DNA of 64,000 nt from assembly GCA_020432045.1 (NCBI GenBank), contig JAGQHB010000030.1, positions 17,347 to 81,346 of the forward strand, read 5' to 3'. This DNA comes from Dehalococcoidia bacterium (GTDB taxonomy: Bacteria > Chloroflexota > Dehalococcoidia > Tepidiformales > Tepidiformaceae). Each line of letters starts with the position of its first letter. The first letter of the stretch is position 1. The translations under genes were made by a program, and so were the position numbers. Below the pieces are notes generated by a model, which saw nothing but the letters and a program-made list of their open reading frames with translations, was not told the origin of the DNA and ran no database searches. This document shows positions 50,848 through 59,454 of the stretch, piece by piece.

Positions 50848-51798
50848 ATGACCCAGTACATCGTCCGGCGACTCTTGATGGCAGTGCCGTCGATGTTGCT
50901 GGTCTCGCTCATCATCTTCTCGCTCGTCCGGCTGGTGGACGGCGACGTGGTGATGGCCCGGCTGGCAGAAGGCGGCTACGTAACCGACGACCAGCTCGCG
51001 GCGATGCGCGCCGAGCTGGGTATCGACCGCCCGTTCGTGACCCAGTACCTCGACTACATGGTGCATCTGATGCGCGGCGACTTCGGCAAGTCGCTCTGGG
51101 ACAGCCAGCCCGTCTGGAACCAGATAGTCGACCACATGGAGGTGTCGCTGCAGCTCGCGGTGATGTCGATCCTCCTGGCCATCGTGATCGCGATCCCGCT
51201 GGGGATCATCTCCGCCATCCGGGCCAACACCCCGCTCGACTACGGGGCACGCCTGTTCGCGATCCTCGGCCTTTCGCTACCCGACTTCTGGATCGCGACC
51301 ATGCTCATCCTGGGCCTCACCCTCTGGGTCGGCTGGTTGCCCGAGTTCGGTTACTGGCCCATCTGGGAGGACCCCGCCAAGAACCTCGAGGCGCTCATCT
51401 TCCCTGCGCTCATCGTCGGTTACCGCTTCTCGGCGACGACGGCCCGCATGACGCGATCGAGCGTGCTGGAGGTGTTGCGCGAGGACTACATCCGCACGGC
51501 CTGGTCCAAGGGCATGCGCGAGCGCGCCGTGGTGCTCAACCACGCGCTGCGCAATGCCCTTATCCCCGTAATCACGATCATGGGCGGACAGATCGGGTTC
51601 CTGCTCGGCGGCCTGGTCGTCATCGAGACGATCTTTTCACTGCCCGGGATGGGCCGGCTGATGTTCAACGCCATTAACCAGCGCGACTACCCCGTCATCC
51701 AGGGGATCACACTCGTCATGGCGAGCATCTTCATCCTCGTCAATCTGCTGGTCGACCTGACCTACGCCGTCATCGACCCCCGGATCCGGTACAGCTAG
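50848..51798 (+). CDS. ABC transporter permease, DppB type
   Basis: A 316-residue inner-membrane permease with six helices. TQYIVRRLLMAVPSMLLVSL is the usual DppB N-terminus, and RPFVTQYLDYMVHLMRGDFG is family-specific. The EAA docking loop is EDYIRTAWSKGMRERAVVLN. The ATG at 50848 follows GGAAGGAG. It forms the transport channel with the DppC-type protein encoded next. Confidence 0.93.
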   Translation: MTQYIVRRLLMAVPSMLLVSLIIFSLVRLVDGDVVMARLAEGGYVTDDQLAAMRAELGIDRPFVTQYLDYMVHLMRGDFGKSLWDSQPVWNQIVDHMEVSLQLAVMSILLAIVIAIPLGIISAIRANTPLDYGARLFAILGLSLPDFWIATMLILGLTLWVGWLPEFGYWPIWEDPAKNLEALIFPALIVGYRFSATTARMTRSSVLEVLREDYIRTAWSKGMRERAVVLNHALRNALIPVITIMGGQIGFLLGGLVVIETIFSLPGMGRLMFNAINQRDYPVIQGITLVMASIFILVNLLVDLTYAVIDPRIRYS

Positions 51799-51826
51799 GC
51801 GGCGCCGCCGCAAAAGGGAGGATCAC

Positions 51827-52723
51827 GTGGCGACGCAAGCCTACTCCGGAAACGAACTCACCCAGCGCGATCGCGCCTACCGGCCGCCGGCCCTGCGCTT
51901 CACCATCCGGCTGGGCAAGAACCCTGTGGCCGCGGCCTCGCTTGTGATTATCTTCATCATGGTGATCGCGGCGCTGTTCGCAGATTACGTGGCTCCATAC
52001 GACCCGATCAGCGTCTCGCGCGATACGTTCCAATCCCCCTCGCTGTCGCACCCGTTCGGCACCGACGACCTTGGCCGCGACCTCTTCAGCCGCGTTATCC
52101 ACGGTGCGCGGATCTCCCTTTTCGTCGGCATCGTCTCAGTGGTGCTCGGCGTGGCCGGCGGCAGCGTCGTCGGCCTCGTCAGCGGGGCCGTGGGCGGAAT
52201 CCTCGACCTCCTGATGCAGCGCGTCGTCGATGCGATGCTCGCCTTCCCCGCGATCGTCCTGACAATGGCCCTCGTCTCGGTATTCGGCGCGAGCACGATG
52301 AGTGCGCTCGTCGCCATCGCTATCGTCTTCATCCCGGGCACTGCCCGCGTCGTCCGCAGCGCGGTCTTCGTCGTCAAAGCCAATATGTACATCGAGGCGG
52401 CAAGAAGCATGGGCGCCAGCGAACTGCGGATCATGTTCCGGCACATCCTGCCCAACGTAATGGCGCCGATCCTGATCCTGGTCTCGGCCTACCTCGGCGC
52501 AGCGATCCTCATCGAGGCATCGCTCAGCTTCCTCGGCTTCGGCACGCAGCCGCCGAACCCGTCATGGGGGCTGATGTTGAGCGGCACGGGGAGGAGATAT
52601 ATGGAAGAGGCCCCGTGGATGGCCATTTTCCCCGGCCTCGCGATCAGCCTCGCCGTACTCGCATTCAACATGCTGGGTGATGTGCTCCGGGACATGCTGG
52701 ACCCGCGGCTCCGAGCCCGCTGA
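51827..52723 (+). CDS. ABC transporter permease, DppC type
   Basis: A 298-residue permease starting at a GTG after AAAAGGGAGG. N-terminal LGKNPVAAASLVIIFIMVIA, the segment FGTDDLGRDLFSRVIHGARI and the EAA loop EAARSMGASELRIMFRHILP are typical of DppC/OppC. The operon ends here: neither DppD nor DppF ATPase follows, so the importer must use ATPases encoded elsewhere. Confidence 0.93.
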   Translation: MATQAYSGNELTQRDRAYRPPALRFTIRLGKNPVAAASLVIIFIMVIAALFADYVAPYDPISVSRDTFQSPSLSHPFGTDDLGRDLFSRVIHGARISLFVGIVSVVLGVAGGSVVGLVSGAVGGILDLLMQRVVDAMLAFPAIVLTMALVSVFGASTMSALVAIAIVFIPGTARVVRSAVFVVKANMYIEAARSMGASELRIMFRHILPNVMAPILILVSAYLGAAILIEASLSFLGFGTQPPNPSWGLMLSGTGRRYMEEAPWMAIFPGLAISLAVLAFNMLGDVLRDMLDPRLRAR

Positions 52724-52746
52724 ACAGGGACAGTGGCGGGCAACGC

Positions 52747-53499
52747 TCAGGACGCGATCGTGCCCGCCATCTCCCAGACCAGGACCTCCGCGCCTTCAGG
52801 CCCGGCCTTGGCCGCGAGCACGCCTGCAGAGGTGAGTCGCGCAGCATCGCCCGCGGAAAGTCCGCCGAGTTCCTCGCCTTCGACATCGCCGCGCGCGACG
52901 TAGAGGTGCACGAACGGGGCATCGGGAAGAGAGACGCGTTCGCCTGGCTGGAGCCGTGCCGCCCAGAGCGTCGCCCCGGCCTGGCGGATCGGGATCGCGG
53001 CATCGTGGACGCCAGATGCGACTGCGACGAGACCGCCGCGATCGAGTTCGGCGTTGATGTCGAGCTGTGAATAGCCGGGCTTGATGCGGTCCTCATCCGG
53101 CACAACCCACATCTGGACGAAATGCACGGGAGAGTCCAGTTCGGAGCCCTTGAAGTCAGAGTGGTTGATCTCGGAGTGGCGGATGCCCGTGCCGGCGCTC
53201 ATCCGCTGGGCAAGCCCTGGATAGATAAGGCCGACGTGGCCCTCGCTATCCTTATGTTCGAGCTCTCCTTCGAGCACCCAGGTGACAATCTCCATGTCGC
53301 GATGAGGGTGGGTCTGGAAGCCCATGCCGGGGGCGACGATGTCGTCGTTGCTGACGAGGAGGAGTCCATGGTGGGTGTTCGCGGGGTCGCGGTGGCCGCC
53401 GAAGGAGAAGGAGTGGCGGGATTCGAGCCAGTCCAGGCGCGTTTCGAAGCGGCCGTCCGCACGGCGTATGTCGATGGAATTGATGGTCTGAGCTGGCAT
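52747..53499 (-). CDS. pirin-family bicupin
   Basis: A 250-residue pirin with the N-terminal iron-binding cupin: HPHRDMEIVTWVLEGELEHK gives three histidines and the Glu, with SAGTGIRHSEINHS beside it. LDWLESRHSFSFGGHRDP is the pirin N-terminal signature. Bacterial pirins are quercetinases or redox-dependent regulators; which applies here is unclear. The ATG at 53499 has AAGGAAG upstream. Confidence 0.9.
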   Translation of the reverse strand: MPAQTINSIDIRRADGRFETRLDWLESRHSFSFGGHRDPANTHHGLLLVSNDDIVAPGMGFQTHPHRDMEIVTWVLEGELEHKDSEGHVGLIYPGLAQRMSAGTGIRHSEINHSDFKGSELDSPVHFVQMWVVPDEDRIKPGYSQLDINAELDRGGLVAVASGVHDAAIPIRQAGATLWAARLQPGERVSLPDAPFVHLYVARGDVEGEELGGLSAGDAARLTSAGVLAAKAGPEGAEVLVWEMAGTIAS

Positions 53500-53549
53500 C
53501 GTTTGGGCTTCCTTTTTTCGTTGCGTCTGCAACTATCTTACCAGGGCTG

Positions 53550-54029
53550 TCAAGGGGACGTGTTGGCGTGGCCGCGGCGCTTTAACTCCCCTTCGAGGTC
53601 GAGGCGGCGAGTACCGAAACCCCGGGTCTCCCATTCGTCGCGGGGCACCATCCAGAAGACTTCGAACTCGTTCCCGTCCGGATCCGCGGCATAAAGGCTG
53701 AGACTGTTGCCGTGGTCCGACTGGCCGGTGAGCGCCCCGGCTTCGGCCAGCGCGGTCCGCGCCCGTTCGAGGTCCGGCAGCGTCTCAACCTCCCAGGCGA
53801 GGTGATAGAGCCCGGCACGCTCGCCGCGGCCGGGGCCGGGCGCGTCCTTGCCGATACCGAAGAGCCCGAGGTCGTGGTGGTTGTCGCTGCCATTGGCACG
53901 CAGGAAAAATGCCCGGCCGCCCATGGATTCGACCAGGGAGAAGCCAAGCACATCGCGGTAGAAGGCGAACGCCGCCGGGGCGTCACGGACATAGAGGACG
54001 GCATGGTTGAGACGTTTGATGGTGAACAC
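53550..54029 (-). CDS. VOC-fold protein, extradiol-dioxygenase-like
   Basis: A 159-residue glyoxalase/dioxygenase-fold protein. Metal-site residues appear in INHAV-type position (KRLNHAVLYVRDAPAAFAFY), HDLGLFGI, GLYHLAWEVETLPDLERAR and the terminal NEFEVFWMVP. It resembles catechol-2,3-dioxygenase-type VOC proteins but is a single short unit. It is 50 bp upstream of pirin, on the same strand, perhaps co-transcribed. Confidence 0.85.
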   Translation of the reverse strand: MFTIKRLNHAVLYVRDAPAAFAFYRDVLGFSLVESMGGRAFFLRANGSDNHHDLGLFGIGKDAPGPGRGERAGLYHLAWEVETLPDLERARTALAEAGALTGQSDHGNSLSLYAADPDGNEFEVFWMVPRDEWETRGFGTRRLDLEGELKRRGHANTSP

Positions 54030-54093
54030 GTGGACCTCCCGGGAGGTGACGATGCCGGGCCCGGAGGCCCGGCACGTGTGCGACCGATCGAGG

Positions 54094-54648
54094 TTAGCTG
54101 GCGGCGAAGGCTTCGAGGTGAAGCGTAACCTTCACGGCGTCGCTGATAACGACGCCCCCAGTTTCGAGCAGGGGATTGGTGGTCAGACCGAAGTCCTTAC
54201 GACTGAGTGCAGTGGTGGCAGTGAAGCCGATGCGGTCTTCGCCCTGCATGCCCTTGCCTCGGCCTTCGAGCTCAGTATCAAGAACGACGGTCTTCGTCAC
54301 GTCACGGATGGTCAATGCACCGGTAACGGCGTAGCGGTCCGCACTGCGGCGCTCGACAGCCGTGCTCTCGAAGCGGATTTCGGGAAACTTTTCGACGTCA
54401 ATGTAGTTGGCCGAGCGGAGGTCCGCATCACGGCCTTCGACTCCTGTGTCGATGCTGGCGGTCTCGATAACGGCGTGGGCGGATGACCCTTGTAACGAAT
54501 CCTCGTTGAAGACGATTGTCCCCTCCAGAGAACGGAATCGGCCGCGAACGGTGGAAATCATCAAGTGCTTCACGGCGAACTCAGCGGAGGAGTGGACACC
54601 ATCGATCGTGAATGTCGTGGGGGTTGTAGGGGCCATGGGGGTCGTCAT
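54094..54648 (-). CDS. YceI-family lipid-binding protein (cytosolic form)
   Basis: A 184-residue YceI lipocalin-like protein: TFTIDGVHSSAEFAVKHLMI, VRGRFRSLEGTIVFNED, VEKFPEIRFESTAV and ALTIRDVTKTVVLD are the ordered family motifs. YceI proteins bind isoprenoid quinones or other long hydrophobic molecules. This version lacks a signal peptide. The ATG at 54648 has AGGAGA upstream. It is divergent from an HxlR regulator gene and shares an operator with it. Confidence 0.9.
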   Translation of the reverse strand: MTTPMAPTTPTTFTIDGVHSSAEFAVKHLMISTVRGRFRSLEGTIVFNEDSLQGSSAHAVIETASIDTGVEGRDADLRSANYIDVEKFPEIRFESTAVERRSADRYAVTGALTIRDVTKTVVLDTELEGRGKGMQGEDRIGFTATTALSRKDFGLTTNPLLETGGVVISDAVKVTLHLEAFAAS

Positions 54649-54694
54649 CTATGGTTCTCCTTATGAAATCGTAGCTGCTTACTGGTCTATAGCT

Positions 54695-54745
54695 AGAGTA
54701 TCGTGAGTCACTCACGATTGTCAAGTTTCTAATCTATGGTAAGAT
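54695..54745. promoter_or_regulatory. divergent yceI/hxlR promoters around a 19-bp palindromic operator
   Basis: ATCGTGAGTCACTCACGAT (54700-54718) is a perfect palindrome. For yceI (minus), TTGACA (54724-54719) and TACTCT (54700-54695) flank it with an 18-bp spacer. For the regulator (plus), TTGTCA (54718-54723) and TAAGAT (54740-54745) have a 16-bp spacer. A protein bound here would cover both promoters. Confidence 0.75.
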
Positions 54746-54751
54746 GGGTGG

Positions 54752-55117
54752 ATGGCCACCGAGACGTCTTTTGCAGCGTTTTGCCCGCGTTATCACCGGG
54801 CCGTCGAGCTGATCGGCCGGCGCTGGAGCGGCGCCATCCTGCGGGCGATGCTGTCGGGCGCGCACCGCTTCAGCCAGCTGAGTGAGTTGATCCCCGGTGT
54901 CAGCGACCGGCTGCTTTCGGAACGGCTGAAGGAGTTCGAGGCGGAAGGTCTGTTGGTCCGGACCGTGATAGCCGAAACACCCGTCCGCATCGAGTACCAC
55001 CTGACAGAGAAGGGGTACGCCCTGCTCCCCGTCGTGGAAGCTCTGGCGACATGGGCTGAGGCGTGGATCGCCCCGGTTACTGACGATTCCCCCGCGGGTG
55101 TGTTGTCGCTGCCGTAA
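54752..55117 (+). CDS. HxlR-family transcriptional regulator
   Basis: A 121-residue winged-helix regulator. It begins with the conserved Cys-Pro (C11) in FCPRYHRAVELIGRRWSGAI, followed by MLSGAHRFSQLSELIPGVSD, RLLSERLKEFEAEGLLVRTV and EYHLTEKGYALLPVVEAL. HxlR proteins often sense electrophiles or oxidants through that cysteine. The ATG lies 6 nt after the -10 box, so its mRNA would start at or next to the AUG. It probably controls yceI and itself. Confidence 0.9.
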   Translation: MATETSFAAFCPRYHRAVELIGRRWSGAILRAMLSGAHRFSQLSELIPGVSDRLLSERLKEFEAEGLLVRTVIAETPVRIEYHLTEKGYALLPVVEALATWAEAWIAPVTDDSPAGVLSLP

Positions 55118-55200
55118 AGGACGGCATCACCAGCTCTTTCACTGCCGCCCCAGCCGTCCGCTTCTTCGCCACGAGCGTCGCCTTTCCCGCTACCCTAGAA

Positions 55201-56655
55201 ATGGAAACCGGCCGGCGGGCCGTGCGGGAGGATGCGGTGTTCTTCAAGCAGTACTACCTCGGGTGCCTGGCGCACGCTTCGTACATGGTTGGCGATGAGC
55301 GGACGAAGACGGCGATCGTGGTCGACCCCCAACGCGATATCGAGCAGTACCTGGAGGATGCGGGAGCACAGGGGATGACGATCACGCACGTCTTCCTCAC
55401 ACACTTCCACGCTGACTTCATCGCCGGTCACCTGGAACTGCGGGACCGGGTGGGGGCGACTATCTGCCTCGGCGCGAAGGCGGAGGCGGAGTTCGCGTTC
55501 CGGAAGTTCGGGACGGGCGATCGGCTGGAGTTCGGCGACGTTCGCATTGAAGCGCTGGAGACGCCGGGTCACACGCCCGAAGCGATCTCGCTGCTCATCT
55601 TCGACCTCGCGAAGGACGCCGAGACGCCATACGGGGTGCTCACGGGCGACACGTTGTTTATCGGCGACGTGGGCCGGCCGGACCTGCTGGCATCGATCGG
55701 CTTCACCTCCGGTGAGCTGGCGAGCATGCTTTTCGACTCGCTGCACGAACGCTTGCTGCCGCTCCCGGATGAGACGCTCGTCTACCCGGCCCACGGCGCT
55801 GGCTCCATGTGTGGACGCAACCTCAGCAGCGAAACGGTCTCCACGATGGGTATCCAGCGCCGTTACAACTACGCGCTGCAGCCGATGACCAAGGAACGGT
55901 TCATCGCGCTGGTAACCGAAGACCAGCCCGAGGCGCCCGCTTACTTCGGCTACGACGCGCTGATGAACCGGCGTGAGCGCGCAACCCTGGACGCAGTACT
56001 GGACAAGCAACTGAAGCCCCTGACGCTGGACGAAACACTCGCCGCGCAGGCAGCAGGGGCCGTTGTCCTCGACGTGCGGGACGCCGCCGATTTCGAGGGC
56101 GCGCATCTCCGTGACTCAGTAAACGTCGGACTCGACGGGCAGTTTGCGACCTATGCGGGGACCGTCATCAAACAGGGTCAGCCGGTGGTGATCGTGAGCG
56201 AGCCCGGCCGCGAGATGGAGGCGGCCACGCGCCTCGGTCGCATCGGCTTCGACCAGGTGAAGGGCTACCTGGACGGCGGCATGGTAGCGCTGGCGAAGCG
56301 CGACGACCTGCTCGCGCGTAGCGAACGGATTACGGGCGCGACGGTCGCCGAGCGGCTGGCGGGCGGAAAGACGCCCACTATCATCGACCTGCGGACGGCC
56401 GGCGAGAGGGAAAGCGGCATCATCGCGGGGAACCTGCACATCCCACTCAATCATCTCGAAGAACGGGCAGGGGAGATCCCTTCCGGCGGGCCCGTGGTGG
56501 TGCATTGCCAGGGCGGCTACCGCTCCGCGATCGCGGTCAGCCTGTTGGCGCGGATGGGCATCGAAGCGGCCGACCTCGTCGGCGGCTTCGGTGCCTGGGA
56601 AGCAGCCGGTCTGCCCGTAACGCGCGACGTTGCAGCAGCCCCGGCGGTCTCGTAG
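55201..56655 (+). CDS. CstB-like persulfide dioxygenase/sulfurtransferase (MBL plus two rhodanese domains)
   Basis: A 484-residue protein, or 472 if started at the GTG at 55237, which has GGGAGG upstream. The metallo-beta-lactamase domain has H68-F-H70-A-D72-F (not DH), H124, D150 and H198, the set of iron persulfide dioxygenases. Two rhodanese folds follow: the first (VVLDVRDAADFEGAHL ... VVIVSEPGRE) lacks the active cysteine; the second has it (VVVHCQGGYRSAI). This order matches CstB, which oxidises glutathione or CoA persulfides to thiosulfate. A sulfide-detoxifying role is inference. Confidence 0.88.
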   Translation: METGRRAVREDAVFFKQYYLGCLAHASYMVGDERTKTAIVVDPQRDIEQYLEDAGAQGMTITHVFLTHFHADFIAGHLELRDRVGATICLGAKAEAEFAFRKFGTGDRLEFGDVRIEALETPGHTPEAISLLIFDLAKDAETPYGVLTGDTLFIGDVGRPDLLASIGFTSGELASMLFDSLHERLLPLPDETLVYPAHGAGSMCGRNLSSETVSTMGIQRRYNYALQPMTKERFIALVTEDQPEAPAYFGYDALMNRRERATLDAVLDKQLKPLTLDETLAAQAAGAVVLDVRDAADFEGAHLRDSVNVGLDGQFATYAGTVIKQGQPVVIVSEPGREMEAATRLGRIGFDQVKGYLDGGMVALAKRDDLLARSERITGATVAERLAGGKTPTIIDLRTAGERESGIIAGNLHIPLNHLEERAGEIPSGGPVVVHCQGGYRSAIAVSLLARMGIEAADLVGGFGAWEAAGLPVTRDVAAAPAVS

Positions 56656-56664
56656 CGTCAGCGC

Positions 56665-57120
56665 ATGGCAACGACACGAGAGGCTCCTTCCACCACCGAG
56701 GTTGCGGCCTGGCGGTCGTTCATTACGGCCTATTCCCGGCTGACGGACGTGCTCGAACGCGAACTGCAGGCCGAGCGGGATATGCCGCTCACCTGGTACG
56801 ACGTGCTCGTCGTGCTGCAGGAGGCGCCGGAACAGCAGCTGCGGATGCACGACCTTGCAGAGCGGGTGCTGCTCAGCCGCGCGGGCCTGACGCGGCTGGT
56901 CGACCGGATGACCACCGCTGGCCTTGTCGAACGGGTCCCCTGTCCAGAGGACCGGCGCGGCACCTACGTGCGGATCACGGATGCGGGCCGGGCAGCCAAT
57001 CTCGCCGCGGCACCGGTGCACCTCGGCGGTGTCCGGGAACACTTCACACGCCACCTTTCGGCGAAAGAGCTGGCAGTGTTCAAGACCGCGTTCGACCGGG
57101 TCGTGGAAGCGTTAGCCTAG
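56665..57120 (+). CDS. MarR-family transcriptional regulator
   Basis: A 151-residue MarR protein starting 10 bp after the CstB-like gene. The winged helix is MHDLAERVLLSRAGLTRLVD, RMTTAGLVERVPCPEDRRGT and YVRITDAGRAANLAAAP. Dimerisation helices flank it. One cysteine (C near residue 92, VPCPED) could be redox-active. Co-transcription with a persulfide dioxygenase suggests it senses reactive sulfur or a related stress (inference). Confidence 0.88.
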   Translation: MATTREAPSTTEVAAWRSFITAYSRLTDVLERELQAERDMPLTWYDVLVVLQEAPEQQLRMHDLAERVLLSRAGLTRLVDRMTTAGLVERVPCPEDRRGTYVRITDAGRAANLAAAPVHLGGVREHFTRHLSAKELAVFKTAFDRVVEALA

Positions 57121-57247
57121 AAGGCGGCGGCCCCGACCGCGCAGCCCATGCGAAGTGCCGGGCAGACAGCCATACTGTCGCCCACATGTCTCATTCCGTC
57201 CCGAAACTGCATTCGTGACACTGCCGGACACCGGGGGACGAGCCGCG

Positions 57248-58381
57248 ATGCGCGCGGAACTTGGCGGGTTCCCGTACCTCGTCGCGCTGGTCTCGGTGCA
57301 TCTGTATTTCGTCTCGTACGCGATGTCGATCGTGGCCGTGCCGCTTTCAATGAAAGGGGACGCGAACTGGCTCATCGGACTCGTGGTGGGGGCGTTTGGC
57401 ATCTCGGGGACGCTTAGCCGCCCGCTCGTCGGCGTCGGCGTGGATGCGGGCAACCGGATGACGTGGCTCCGCCTCGGCGCGATTGGGACCGTGGTCTCCT
57501 TCGCGGGCTATGCGTTCTTCCCCAATCCGTGGGTGACGATCGGGTTCCGGCTGCTGCATGGCGTTTCGATGGGGCTGTTCACGACGGCGCAGCTGGCGGT
57601 TGTCGCCGGGCTTGTCACGGCCAGCCGGCGCGGGCTGGGCATGGGCGTGTACCAGTCCGTGAATGCCCTGTCACAGCTGTATGGAGCACCGCTCGCCGTG
57701 GCGCTGGCGGCAGCGATCTCGTTCCGGTTCACGTTCCTGACCGGCGCAGCGTTCGCAGCGGGGGCAGTGGCCGTCAGCGTCTTCATGCGCGACGGCGGGT
57801 TCGTGAAGACGAACCTGGGCCCCGTCGCCTGGCGAAGGCGGGCATGGATCTCGCGTCCGGCGGTTGCCCCGGCCCTCGTCTTCCTGACCATGACCACGAC
57901 GATCGGCGCGGTGCAGGCGTTCCTCCCGGCGTATGCGGACGAGCGAAATCTCGGGAACGTGGGCCTCTTCTACAGCGTCTACGGGCTGGCGCTGCTCATC
58001 TCGCGGGCGCTTTCCGGGTGGCTTTCTGACCGGCTGGGGCGGGCGAAGGTGGTACTGCCGGCGCTGGCGTTCGGTTCGCTGTCGCTGTTCCTGATCGCGG
58101 CAGCGAACTCCGAGGCGATGCTGCTGAGCACGGCGGTCATCTATGGGCTCGCGTTCGCGGCGGTACAGGTGACGGCGATCGCGCTGGTCGTGGACCGGAC
58201 GCCCCCCGATGGCCGCGGGGCGGGCGTGGCGACGTACACGATGGCGTGGGACATCGGCGCCGTGGCTGGCGGCATCGGCCTGGGGCTGATCATCGACCAG
58301 ACGTCGTACGGCGCTGGGTTTGCGCTCTGTGGGTTGCTGCCGCTGGCGGGTATCGGGTTCTATTTGAAGGCGATGCGATGA
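57248..58381 (+). CDS. MFS transporter
   Basis: A 377-residue major facilitator with 12 predicted helices. Residues FPYLVALVSVHLYFVSYAMS and GAFGISGTLSRPLVGVGVDA form helix 1 and the motif-A region, and GWLSDRLGRAKVVLPALAFG is the equivalent loop in the second half. In-frame GTGs at 57155 and 57215 would add residues without family character, so the ATG at 57248 (after GGGGGACG) is preferred. Substrate unknown. Confidence 0.85.
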   Translation: MRAELGGFPYLVALVSVHLYFVSYAMSIVAVPLSMKGDANWLIGLVVGAFGISGTLSRPLVGVGVDAGNRMTWLRLGAIGTVVSFAGYAFFPNPWVTIGFRLLHGVSMGLFTTAQLAVVAGLVTASRRGLGMGVYQSVNALSQLYGAPLAVALAAAISFRFTFLTGAAFAAGAVAVSVFMRDGGFVKTNLGPVAWRRRAWISRPAVAPALVFLTMTTTIGAVQAFLPAYADERNLGNVGLFYSVYGLALLISRALSGWLSDRLGRAKVVLPALAFGSLSLFLIAAANSEAMLLSTAVIYGLAFAAVQVTAIALVVDRTPPDGRGAGVATYTMAWDIGAVAGGIGLGLIIDQTSYGAGFALCGLLPLAGIGFYLKAMR

Positions 58382-58521
58382 GGGAAACCAGTCAATCGGG
58401 CAAGGAGCGGACACATGTCCGCGGATCGGCTTGGCTGAGATGCAGCGCCATACGGCAGAATGAGATCGCGGTACCAATGTGGTAACGTAACGGAAGTACA
58501 TTGAACTGGCGAGGGCAAGTC

Positions 58522-58704
58522 ATGGCGAATGAAGATCTCGATAAGCTCATTGCGCAGGCCCGCACCGTCAGGATGACCGCGGCGCAGCGAGAGGAACAGC
58601 GGCGCAGCTTTGTCTGGGGAAACACTTACATAGAAAACAGCCGCCTCACAAAAGAACTCCTGACGACCGTTGCCGAAAGGGGAGCCGCTGAGGCAGCGTC
58701 CTAA
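58522..58704 (+). CDS. putative Fic antitoxin
   Basis: A 60-residue protein starting at the ATG at 58522 (GAGGG upstream) and placed just before a Fic gene. The helix QRRSFVWGNTYIENSRLTKE resembles the inhibitory helix of class I Fic antitoxins (VbhA-like), which carry (S/T)-x3-E-(G/N). Here the E-N is present but Asn replaces Ser/Thr. Its inhibitory Glu would block ATP gamma-phosphate placement in the Fic enzyme. An imperfect inverted repeat (TACCA/TGGTA, 58472-58484) upstream may be an operator. Call rests on motif and context. Confidence 0.65.
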   Translation: MANEDLDKLIAQARTVRMTAAQREEQRRSFVWGNTYIENSRLTKELLTTVAERGAAEAAS

Positions 58705-58708
58705 CGTG

Positions 58709-59386
58709 ATGCTGAGGCGGTTCTCGAAGCTGAAGGGCTCGGCCCTCGGCTCGCTCCCCGAACTCACACCGGAACAGATAGACGAACTGGAGTTGGCCAA
58801 CGGGCTTCGTCAGTACGATCGGATGATGTCTCTGATCGAGGAGTCCATCCGTCCAGGTGCTAGCTTCAAGCTACGGCCGTCCTCGATATCCGAGCTGAAT
58901 CGCCTAGCCGTCGAAGGACTCGAGCCCGGACCTGGCTCGTACCGGACCTTTGAAATGGAAATCGAAGGTTCTCAGCACGAACCTCCTCCATGGCGAAATG
59001 TCCCGGACCTCGTCGAGCGCATGTGTGACTACGTCAACGAGAATTGGGCATCGGCGACCCCAATCCACTTGGCTGCCTACGTGATGTGGCGATTGAATTG
59101 GATCCACCCTTTCACAAACGGCAATGGGCGCACTTCGAGGGCAGTGTCGTACCTCGTGCTCTGCGTGAAACTGAACAGCCTCCTGCCTGGCCGTCCGGCC
59201 ATTCCAGAGGCGATCGCAGGCGCGAAGAACGAATACTACGCGGCCCTGGACGCCGCCGATGCGGCCGCTCGGAAAGACTTGCTTGACGTGAGCAAAATGG
59301 AAGCGCTGTTAGGCGGACATCTTGCATCGCAACTGCTTTCGGTTGTGGAAGGGGCCACCGGTACGCCGTTGGCCCCCCAAGGTTGA
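58709..59386 (+). CDS. Fic-domain protein (AMP-transferase fold) with Asn in the active-site motif
   Basis: A 225-residue Fic protein; the ATG at 58709 lies 4 bp after the antitoxin stop (GTG at 58706 is possible). The active motif is H133-P-F-T-N137-G-N-G-R-T-S-R144. Canonical Fic enzymes have Asp or Glu at the place of N137, which binds Mg2+. The flap region PPPWRNVPDLVERMCDYVNE and TPIHLAAYVMWRLNWI are typical. It would transfer AMP, or another moiety given the Asn, to a target protein. Confidence 0.88.
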   Translation: MLRRFSKLKGSALGSLPELTPEQIDELELANGLRQYDRMMSLIEESIRPGASFKLRPSSISELNRLAVEGLEPGPGSYRTFEMEIEGSQHEPPPWRNVPDLVERMCDYVNENWASATPIHLAAYVMWRLNWIHPFTNGNGRTSRAVSYLVLCVKLNSLLPGRPAIPEAIAGAKNEYYAALDAADAAARKDLLDVSKMEALLGGHLASQLLSVVEGATGTPLAPQG

Positions 59387-59454
59387 CGCCCTCCATCCCC
59401 CGCTGGCATGCTCTTCGCACGGCATTGCGCCGCAGTAACGCGAGGAGGCGACCC

